A DNA stretch of 10,168 nucleotides, taken from the NCBI GenBank assembly GCA_037444005.1, contig JBBING010000081.1:1-10168 (forward strand), given 5' to 3'. Both the position numbers and the translations under genes were made by a program. This document shows, piece after piece, positions 1 to 5,925 of this stretch. Position 1 is the stretch's first letter, and each line of letters opens with the position of its first letter. This stretch comes from DATLZC01 sp037444005 (lineage in GTDB: Bacteria; Chloroflexota; Dehalococcoidia; DSTF01; JACRBR01). Under the pieces are notes generated by a model. That model had not been told where the DNA came from and made no database searches. It was given only the letters and a program-made list of their open reading frames with translations.

Positions 1-11
1 CGCTGGCGTGA
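1..11 (+). CDS. Last codons of an upstream gene (partial)
   Basis: The first 11 bases contain CTG GCG TGA in frame 3, and this TGA shares bases with the GTG start of galT as GTGA. The same 4-base overlap architecture recurs at the galK/alpha-galactosidase and nadC/kinase junctions. I infer that this is the end of an upstream operon member, perhaps another galactoside-utilisation or transport gene. Only two amino-acid codons are visible, so the product cannot be named and the call rests on the overlap pattern alone. Confidence 0.3.
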
Positions 12-1138
12 CGCACAAGGCGCCGAGCCGTACGATTACGGCCGTGAGCGCCTTTCGCAAAGCCGTCTACCGGCGGCCCGATGGCCGCGAACTCATCTAC
101 TACGCCTGGAATCGGCCCCTGCCTCCGCCACCGGCCGATGGCCTCGCCATGGAGCCAGGCCGGATGGAGCTTCGGTGGAACGCTCTCCTAGGCGAGTGGG
201 TCATCGTCGCGACGCATCGCCAGGGGCGCACCTTCTTGCCGCCCGAGGAGTACTGTCCGCTGTGCCCGACGTCGCGCTCCGACGCGCCGACTGAGATTCC
301 GGCGCCAGATTTCGAGATCGCCGTCTTCCAGAACCGCTTCCCGAGCCTGCGGCCCGTGGCGCCCGCCCCCGAGCCGTCGACGGCGGGCCGTTCAGCTCCG
401 GCCGTCGGCGTGAACGAGGTCGTCGTGTACTCCCCCCATCACACGGCGGGGCTCGCCGACCTCCCGGAGGTGTGGACCCGGCGGCTCATCGACGTCTGGG
501 CCGACCGGTACCGCGACCTGGGATCGCGCGACGACGTCCGCTACGTCTTCATCTTCGAGAACCGCGGCAAAGAGATCGGCGTGACGCTGACGCACCCCCA
601 TGGACAGATCTATGCGTTTCCGTACCTGCCTCCGCGGATCGCGCAGGAGCGCGCCGCCTTCGAGGCGTACGCCAGCGGACACGGAGGGCGGTGCCTGCTG
701 TGCGACGCCGCCGAACGGGAGGCCCGCGACGGCGCGCGGACGCTCATCGAGGGGACCGCGTTCGTCGCGTACGTGCCCTTCGCCGCGCGCTGGCCGTACG
801 AGACGCACGTGGTCGCGCGCGAACACCGCCGGTCGCTCGCCGAGCTCTCCGCCGCCGAGCGGGATGACCTCGCGCGCGTGTACCGGAGCCTGCTGCGCGC
901 GTACGACGCACTGTGGGGCTTTCCCATGCCCTACGTCATGTCGGCGCATCAGGCGGCGACCGATGGCGCTTCGAGCCTGGCGGACCATCTGCACTTCGAG
1001 TTCACGCCGCCCTATCGAGCTCGCGACCGGCTGAAGTATCTCGCGGGGTGCGAGACGGGCGCCGGGACGTTCATCAACGACACGCTTCCCGAAGAGACAG
1101 CCGCGCAGCTGCGCGAGGCGGCGAGGGAGCGCGGATGA
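8..1138 (+). CDS. galT: Galactose-1-phosphate uridylyltransferase (GalT)
   Basis: This is the Leloir-pathway enzyme that exchanges UMP between UDP-glucose and galactose-1-phosphate, giving UDP-galactose and glucose-1-phosphate in the cytoplasm. The 376-residue product carries the GalT hallmarks in order: RWNALLGEWVIVATHRQGR (about 56-74), a CPLC pair (C83/C86), FENRGKEIGVTLTHPHGQIY (183-202) with H198 as the expected uridylylated histidine of the HPH triad, a second Cys pair CLLC (229-232), RWPYETHVV (261-269) and LHFEF (328-332). The GTG at 8 is chosen because DGRELIYY near residue 25 matches the N-terminus of actinobacterial-type GalT, which a later Met would remove. The start forms a GTGA overlap with an upstream stop, and the stop forms ATGA with galK. 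The reading frame is open to the window edge, so an earlier start is not excluded. Function is confident from motifs. Confidence 0.96.
   Translation: MTHKAPSRTITAVSAFRKAVYRRPDGRELIYYAWNRPLPPPPADGLAMEPGRMELRWNALLGEWVIVATHRQGRTFLPPEEYCPLCPTSRSDAPTEIPAPDFEIAVFQNRFPSLRPVAPAPEPSTAGRSAPAVGVNEVVVYSPHHTAGLADLPEVWTRRLIDVWADRYRDLGSRDDVRYVFIFENRGKEIGVTLTHPHGQIYAFPYLPPRIAQERAAFEAYASGHGGRCLLCDAAEREARDGARTLIEGTAFVAYVPFAARWPYETHVVAREHRRSLAELSAAERDDLARVYRSLLRAYDALWGFPMPYVMSAHQAATDGASSLADHLHFEFTPPYRARDRLKYLAGCETGAGTFINDTLPEETAAQLREAARERG
1123..1129 (+). promoter_or_regulatory. Ribosome binding site of galK
   Basis: GAGGGAG lies 5 nt before the ATG at 1135, inside the galT coding end. It supports the ATG within the ATGA overlap as the galK start, rather than the ATG far upstream at 913 that lies in the same open frame. 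Confidence 0.7.
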
Positions 1139-2337
1139 CGCTGCCGGGCTCCGAGGCCGCTGACCTCCTTCGACGTGCGTTCGGTCGCACCGCGGCAGGC
1201 GTCGCCATCGCGCCCGGGCGCGTCAACGTCATCGGCGAGCACCTCGACTACAACGGCGGGCACGTGCTGCCCGTCGCCATCGACCGGGCGACGCAGGTGG
1301 CGTGGGCGCCCCGCGACGACGCCACGCTTCGCGTGCGCTCCGCCGCCTTCGACGAGACGGCGACTGTCGACCTGCGACGGCTCGCTCCCGAGGGCCTGCC
1401 GCCGTGGGCGCGCTACGTCGCGGGGGTAGCGTGGGCGCTTCGTGAGGGTGGGCACACCGTGCGGGGCACCGATCTCGCCGTCTGGAGCGATGTCCCTCCG
1501 GGGGCTGGCCTGTCCTCGTCAGCGGCGCTGGAGATGGCGGTCGCCGGGGCGCTCCGCGCGGCGGGAGGACTGGACCTGTCGGACCGCGATCTCGCACTGC
1601 TGGCGCGCCGGGCGGAGAACGTGTTCGCCGGCGTGGCCTGCGGCGTGATGGATCAGCTCGCGGCGGCGCTCTGCCGCCGGGGGCAGGCGCTGCTCATCGA
1701 CACGGCGGACCTCGCAATGGAGCGCGTGCCTTTGCCCCTAGAAATCGCCGGCGTCGCCTTGGTGGTCGTCCACACCGGGCTTCCGCGAACGCTCGCCGCG
1801 TCGGCGTACAACCAGCGCCGCGCCGAGTGCGAGGAGGCGTTGCGTGGCCTCCGGGCCGCGCTCGGGAGGCCCATCGGCGCCCTGGCGGACGTCGCGCCGG
1901 GCGAGCTGGACGCGGCGGCCGCGGCGCTCCCCGAGACGCTGTTCCGGCGCGCCCGCCACGTGATCACGGAGGAGGCGCGCGTCCGGGAAGCGGTCCGGCT
2001 GCTGCGGAAGGCGGGCTCACAGGGCGGGTTCGCGGCCTTCGAGGCGCTGGGCCGCCTGCTCGACGCCTCCCACCTGTCGCTGCGCGACGACTTCGAGGTG
2101 AGCTGTCCGGAGCTCGACCTGCTGTGCGAACTCTCGCGGTCGTTCGAAGGAACGCTGGGCGCGCGTCTCACAGGGGCCGGCTTCGGCGGGGCGACCGTGC
2201 ACCTCGTGCGGCGAGAGGCGCTCGGTAGATTCGAGGAGGCAGTCGTGCGGCCCTACCGGGAGCGAACCGGGCTCGACGCCTGGTGGTTCGAGACCACGGC
2301 CGCGGACGGCCTTCGGGTGTGGGAGGTGGCGTCGTGA
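1135..2337 (+). CDS. galK: Galactokinase (GalK), GHMP family
   Basis: It phosphorylates galactose at C1 with ATP, producing the GalT substrate. The 400-residue product has the galactokinase signature PGRVNVIGEHLDYNGGHV (27-44), where E35 and D38 are the expected sugar contacts, the phosphate-binding GHMP motif PPGAGLSSSAALE (121-133), CGVMDQ (169-174) with D173 as the likely catalytic base, and the C-terminal glycine loop RLTGAGFGG (344-352). The length is normal for the family (about 380-400). The signature has Leu where EHTDYN is most common, a mild deviation. The ATG overlaps the galT stop as ATGA with a good Shine-Dalgarno upstream. The stop overlaps the alpha-galactosidase start as GTGA. 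The three genes therefore form one coupled translation unit. Confidence 0.97.
   Translation: MTLPGSEAADLLRRAFGRTAAGVAIAPGRVNVIGEHLDYNGGHVLPVAIDRATQVAWAPRDDATLRVRSAAFDETATVDLRRLAPEGLPPWARYVAGVAWALREGGHTVRGTDLAVWSDVPPGAGLSSSAALEMAVAGALRAAGGLDLSDRDLALLARRAENVFAGVACGVMDQLAAALCRRGQALLIDTADLAMERVPLPLEIAGVALVVVHTGLPRTLAASAYNQRRAECEEALRGLRAALGRPIGALADVAPGELDAAAAALPETLFRRARHVITEEARVREAVRLLRKAGSQGGFAAFEALGRLLDASHLSLRDDFEVSCPELDLLCELSRSFEGTLGARLTGAGFGGATVHLVRREALGRFEEAVVRPYRERTGLDAWWFETTAADGLRVWEVAS
2322..2327 (+). promoter_or_regulatory. Ribosome binding site of the alpha-galactosidase gene
   Basis: GGAGGT sits 6 nt before the GTG at 2334. This near-ideal site decides the start: the GTG in the GTGA overlap with the galK stop is preferred over the in-frame GTG at 2283, which would add 17 residues and overlap galK by 55 bp. 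Confidence 0.8.
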
Positions 2338-4547
2338 CCTGGTTCGAAGGGCGTCCTGTGCTCGTCCAGGCGCGCACCACGCGGGGGCGTGTCGGCCTGC
2401 TGCTCCCGCTGGAGGCGGGTGCGCGGGAAGCGACGGCGCGTCGCGGCATCGAGTTGCGGGCGCGGGTTCGGGACGCTGCGGGACGGCTCGCGGTCGAGGT
2501 GGACGTCACGAACACGGGCGTCCGCCCCGTGCGCGTCGAGTCCGTGTCGCCGCTCATCGCTTCGTCCACTCTCGGCCACGGCATCGTCGCGAGGGCGGAG
2601 CGGGCGTACCGGCAGGGCTGGCAGTCGTGGTCCCCCGCGCTCTCGCTGAGCCTGCGCCAGTACGACGTGGCGAGTCGGCCGCCCGTCGAAGCGCCCGCGG
2701 AATCGGCGCGGGACCTGCGCCGCACGGGCGAGCTTCGGTCCGACGAGGTCACCGTGCTGACCGAGGGCTCGGGCTGTTCGCTGCTGGTGGGGTTCGAGAC
2801 GGCTCGCCGCTTCGTGACCCAGGTCCGGGTCGACCGCGCCCGGGGCCTGCTGGAGGCTGTCTGCTGGACGGACGGCGTCCCCCTCGACCCGGGCGAGACG
2901 CTCCGAGCGGAGCGTCTGGTCGTGGACGAGGAGGGCGGCGCGCTCGAACAGCTCGGGCGGTACGCCGACGGAGTGGCGCGCGCCATGGGCGCCCGGACAC
3001 CGGGACGCGCTCCGACGGGGTGGTGCTCCTGGTATTACTACTTCACGAACGTGACGGAGGCCGACGTGCTGGCGAACCTGGCGGCCCTGCAGCGCCTCCG
3101 CGGCGTCCTTCCGCTCGAGTGGGTGCAGGTGGACGACGGCTATCAGGCCGAGATTGGCGACTGGCTTCGCACGAACGAGAAGTTCCCGCACGGAATGGCC
3201 TGGCTCGCCCGCGAGATTCGCGAGGCGGGATTTCGCCCCGGAATCTGGCTCGCCCCGTTCCTGCTCGGGGAGCGCTCGCAGACCTACCGGGAGCGTCCCG
3301 ACTGGGTGGTGCGTGACGCCGGCGGCGAGCCAGTCCTCGCGATGTGGAACTGGGGCCAGCGGACGTTCGGGCTCGACGGGAGCCGCGCCGATACGGTGGC
3401 CTGGGTGCGCGATCTGTTCCGCGAGGTGACCGAGGGCTGGGGCTACGACTACGTGAAGGTCGACTTCCTGTACGGGGCGGCCCTGGCGGGCGTGCGGGCC
3501 GATCCCCGCGTGCCCCGCGTCGAGGCGTACCGGCGTCTCTTGCAGGCGGTACGCGCGGGCGTGGGCGGGAGGCGGTTCGTCCTGGGGTGCGGCGCTCTGA
3601 TGGGCGCCTCCGCGGGCATCGTCGACGGCATGCGGATCGGCCCCGATGTCGCCCCGTGGTGGCGCTTTCAGACGAAGGAGGAGCGCGAGGGGAAGGCGCG
3701 TCCTCGGCGCAACCCTGCGCGTCCGCCCGCGGGCGGCGAACCCGCGACCGAGGCCGCCGTGCGCAACACGATCGCGCGCGCCTGGATGCACGGCCGTCTG
3801 TGGGTCAACGACCCCGACTGTCTCCTCGTGCGCGACGACCGGACGAAGCTGACGCTGGACGAGGTCCGCACGCTCGCGACGGTGATCGCCCTTTCCGGCG
3901 GGATGACGCTCTCGAGCGACGACCTCACGCGGCTGCCAGCGGAACGGCTGGCGCTGCTGTCGATGGCGCTGCCGCCGCTGCCCCGGGGCGCATCGGCGCG
4001 CGACCTGATGGAGCGCTCGCTGCCGCGCCTCTTCGAGTGGCGCGGCCGCACGCCGGAAGCGCCCGCGTGGCTCATCGCCGCCATCAACTGGGACGACCGT
4101 GCGCGAGACCTGCCGGTCGGCCTCCCCGAAGGCGACTGGACCGCGTTCGAGCTCTGGACCGAGCGGCTGTTTCCGGACGTCCGCGGGACTCTGCGGCTCG
4201 CGCGCGTCCCGGCGCACGGCTGCCGTCTCGTGGCGCTGCGGCCGCGGATGTCGCGCCCGGGGTTCGTCGGATCGACCCTGCACTTCGGGCAGGGAGCGGT
4301 CGAGCTCGCGGAGGAGACGTGGGAGGGCAAAACGCTGCGGCTCCGCTTGCGGCCGACGCCCCGGGGGCGAGGGGAGGTCTTCGTGGCTGCGGCGGGCCTG
4401 CGCGCCCGTTCGGCGTGGGCGGGGCGCCACCGCGCCGCGTTCCGCCAGCGAGGCGACCTCGTCCGCGTGCCCGTCGACCTCGACGGGACGAGGACGCTGC
4501 GAATCCGCTTCGAGCGCCGTCAGAGCTCCAGGAGCAGCCGCCCCTGA
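2334..4547 (+). CDS. Alpha-galactosidase, glycoside hydrolase family 36
   Basis: A retaining alpha-galactosidase predicted to cut terminal alpha-galactose from melibiose or raffinose-type sugars, feeding galactose to the GalK/GalT encoded just upstream. The 737-residue product has an N-terminal beta-rich domain (about 1-215), then a GH36-type barrel: GWCSWYYYF (229-237), WVQVDDGYQ (263-271), GIWLAPF (303-309), DYVKVDFLYGA (372-382) with D377 as the expected nucleophile, MRIGPDVAPWW (433-443) with D438 as the expected acid/base, and LWVNDPDCLLVRD (489-501). A C-terminal beta-rich segment (about 640-737) follows. No signal peptide or membrane segment is seen, so it should be cytoplasmic and needs an importer not present here. 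An Arg/Pro-rich stretch (about 448-470) follows the acid/base motif. Exact substrate is not determinable; the family is confident. Its 3' end overlaps the convergent kinase gene by 28 bp. Confidence 0.92.
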   Translation: MTWFEGRPVLVQARTTRGRVGLLLPLEAGAREATARRGIELRARVRDAAGRLAVEVDVTNTGVRPVRVESVSPLIASSTLGHGIVARAERAYRQGWQSWSPALSLSLRQYDVASRPPVEAPAESARDLRRTGELRSDEVTVLTEGSGCSLLVGFETARRFVTQVRVDRARGLLEAVCWTDGVPLDPGETLRAERLVVDEEGGALEQLGRYADGVARAMGARTPGRAPTGWCSWYYYFTNVTEADVLANLAALQRLRGVLPLEWVQVDDGYQAEIGDWLRTNEKFPHGMAWLAREIREAGFRPGIWLAPFLLGERSQTYRERPDWVVRDAGGEPVLAMWNWGQRTFGLDGSRADTVAWVRDLFREVTEGWGYDYVKVDFLYGAALAGVRADPRVPRVEAYRRLLQAVRAGVGGRRFVLGCGALMGASAGIVDGMRIGPDVAPWWRFQTKEEREGKARPRRNPARPPAGGEPATEAAVRNTIARAWMHGRLWVNDPDCLLVRDDRTKLTLDEVRTLATVIALSGGMTLSSDDLTRLPAERLALLSMALPPLPRGASARDLMERSLPRLFEWRGRTPEAPAWLIAAINWDDRARDLPVGLPEGDWTAFELWTERLFPDVRGTLRLARVPAHGCRLVALRPRMSRPGFVGSTLHFGQGAVELAEETWEGKTLRLRLRPTPRGRGEVFVAAAGLRARSAWAGRHRAAFRQRGDLVRVPVDLDGTRTLRIRFERRQSSRSSRP

Positions 4548-5059
4548 GCGGCGTGCTCCATGACGACGTCCGCCGTCTCTTCCACCGTGAGGGCGGTGTT
4601 GTCGATGACCTCGCCCGCGAACCGTCCCGCCCTCACGAAGTCCGCGTGGATGAGGTGGAGCCGCTCGGAGAGCACGTGACTGCCCGGCCGGGCATGGTCG
4701 CGGCGCAACGTCTCCTCGAGCGAGGGCAGCAGGACGACGAAATGCACGGGGACCGGGATGTCGCGCAGCAGCGGGCGATAGATCTGGAGGCCGAGTGGCC
4801 CGATGACGCCGTCGATGAAGACGCCGAAGAGGGCATCGACGAAGTTGCGCGTCAGGGCGCACACGTTGCGGGCTTCCAAACGGCGCTGCCGCTCCGCCTC
4901 CGGTTCGGGGCCCCAGGGCTTCGCCGCGCCCATCCGGACCATCGCCCTGACGACGTCGATGTCGATGTGCGCCGTCCGGTCGTAGCGCTGGCAGAGCGCC
5001 TCGGCGACGCTGGTCTTGCCGGCGCCAGGCGGGCCGCTGATGATGACGACCTGGCTCAC
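4520..5059 (-). CDS. Small P-loop kinase-like protein (AAA_33 / phosphotransferase-like), substrate unknown
   Basis: A 179-residue cytoplasmic P-loop NTPase resembling nucleotide-kinase and chloramphenicol-phosphotransferase-like folds. Walker A is GPPGAGKTS (residues 9-17). It is followed by an HIDIDVVRAM segment (31-40), the VFIDGVIGP motif (80-88) typical of this group, and FVVLLPSLEETLRRDHAR (107-124), which resembles the lid and second phosphate-binding region. The GTG at 5059 is chosen because it overlaps the nadC stop as GTGA, has GGAGGT 9 nt upstream, and begins the fold right before the first strand; the longer open frame upstream is the nadC shadow. It is the last gene of the nadB-nadC unit, so a role in nucleotide or NAD-related metabolism is possible but is inference from position only. 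A small-molecule phosphotransferase is equally possible. Confidence 0.82.
   Translation of the reverse strand: MSQVVIISGPPGAGKTSVAEALCQRYDRTAHIDIDVVRAMVRMGAAKPWGPEPEAERQRRLEARNVCALTRNFVDALFGVFIDGVIGPLGLQIYRPLLRDIPVPVHFVVLLPSLEETLRRDHARPGSHVLSERLHLIHADFVRAGRFAGEVIDNTALTVEETADVVMEHAAQGRLLLEL
4531..4559. terminator. Strong hairpin on the convergent gene junction, possible bidirectional terminator
   Basis: GGAGCA-GCCGC (4531-4541) pairs with GCGGC-G-TGCTCC (4548-4559), giving an 11-bp stem with one bulged G and a 6-nt loop. The loop contains the TGA stop of the alpha-galactosidase gene (4545-4547). On the minus strand the hairpin lies within the last codons of the kinase gene, ending 8 nt before its stop. 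There is no U-tract on either side, so it is not a canonical intrinsic terminator. The position where two operons collide suggests termination or 3'-end protection, which is inference. Confidence 0.45.
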
Positions 5060-5925
5060 GTGAGGTCGACCTCCAGGCTGATGTCCAGCGCGCGCGCCGA
5101 ATGGGTGAGCGCGCCGACGCTGATGACGTCGACGCCCGCCTCGGCGATGGCGCGCACGTTCTCGAGGGTGACGCCACCCGAGGCTTCGATGACGGTGTGA
5201 GGGTGACGCTCGGCGGCGACCCGCCTGATCGCCTCGATGTCCATGTTGTCTAGCAGCACGACGTCCGCGCCCGCCCGGATCGCCTCCATGGCGTCGTCTT
5301 CCGAGGTGACCTCGATCTCGACGCGCATGGTGTGCGGAATCGAGAGGCGCACCCTGCGCACGATCTCGGTGACGCTGAGTCCGCGCGCCCGGGCCGCGAC
5401 GAGGTGGTTGTCTTTGATGAGGACGGCGTCGCCGAGGTGGAAGCGATGGTTGTGGCCTCCGCCGACGCGTACGGCGTAGCGCTCGAGCAGCCGGAGGCCC
5501 GGGGTGGTCTTCCGGGTGTCGGCGATGCGCACCGGGAGGCCCGCCACGCGGTCGACGTACTGGCGGGTGAGCGTGGCGATGCCTGAGAGCCGCTGAAGGA
5601 AGTTCAGCGCGACGCGCTCGGCGCTCAGCATCGGCGCCAGAGGACCTTCGACGACGGCGATCTCGTCGCCGGGCGCGACGTCCGCCCCCTCGTCCCGCAG
5701 CCGGCGGACGGTGAACGCGGTGTCCATGCGGGCGAACACGGCCTCCACCACGGGCAGTCCGGCGATGACGCCCTGACCCTTGCAGAGGAAGACGCCGCGT
5801 CCGCCCTGGTCGGGCGGAACCAGCGCTGCCGTCGTGATGTCCCGCCACGCCGCGTCCTCGTCGAGAGCCCGCACGATCACGTCGTCGAGCGCTCGGGGGT
5901 CGAGCAGCCGCACAGGGTCAAGCAT
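5056..5925 (-). CDS. nadC: Nicotinate-nucleotide pyrophosphorylase (carboxylating), NadC
   Basis: It transfers phosphoribose from PRPP to quinolinate with loss of CO2, giving nicotinate mononucleotide in de novo NAD synthesis. The 289-residue product has ERVALNFLQRLSGIAT (103-118), DTRKTTPGLR (136-145), GGGHNHR (155-161), KDNH (171-174), EIEV (203-206), LLDNM (224-228), EASGG (247-251) and a C-terminal GALTHSA (271-277), all characteristic of type II phosphoribosyltransferases. Length is typical (E. coli NadC is 297). The ATG at 5925 is chosen for its GGAGG site and its family-like N-terminus; an upstream in-frame start would overlap nadB far more and adds low-complexity Ser/Gly/Pro. It overlaps the nadB stop by 8 bases, and its stop overlaps the kinase start as GTGA. 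Confidence 0.97.
   Translation of the reverse strand: MLDPVRLLDPRALDDVIVRALDEDAAWRDITTAALVPPDQGGRGVFLCKGQGVIAGLPVVEAVFARMDTAFTVRRLRDEGADVAPGDEIAVVEGPLAPMLSAERVALNFLQRLSGIATLTRQYVDRVAGLPVRIADTRKTTPGLRLLERYAVRVGGGHNHRFHLGDAVLIKDNHLVAARARGLSVTEIVRRVRLSIPHTMRVEIEVTSEDDAMEAIRAGADVVLLDNMDIEAIRRVAAERHPHTVIEASGGVTLENVRAIAEAGVDVISVGALTHSARALDISLEVDLT
5062..5074 (-). promoter_or_regulatory. Ribosome binding site of the kinase gene, within a palindrome
   Basis: Read on the minus strand, GGAGGT (5074-5069) lies 9 nt before the GTG start at 5059. It overlaps the perfect 12-bp palindrome GAGGTCGACCTC (5062-5073). The RNA could fold as a 4-bp stem with a UCGA loop that covers the Shine-Dalgarno. Because it lies in the last nadC codons, ribosomes finishing nadC would open it, which fits translational coupling. 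Confidence 0.55.

Noticed and set aside
913..1134. An earlier in-frame ATG for galK at 913
   Set aside because: It would put 74 shadow residues from inside galT in front of a normal galactokinase N-terminus. The ATG at 1135 has a good ribosome binding site and the ATGA overlap.
2253..5177. A 974-codon open frame on the minus strand opposite the alpha-galactosidase gene and running through the kinase region
   Set aside because: It is antisense to a gene with clear GH36 catalytic motifs. Its translation is Arg/Pro/His-rich low-complexity sequence with no recognisable domain, as expected for stop-poor shadow frames in GC-rich DNA.
3344..5200. A 618-codon plus-strand open frame overlapping the alpha-galactosidase, kinase and nadC genes
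   Set aside because: Composition is Arg/Ala/Gly-rich with no motif, and it conflicts with three genes supported by family motifs.
5060..5848. N-terminal extension of the kinase frame across nadC
   Set aside because: The extra 263 residues are low-complexity Arg/His/Gly sequence from an alternative frame of nadC. The GTG at 5059 with its Shine-Dalgarno and the Walker A position fit a normal kinase-like N-terminus.
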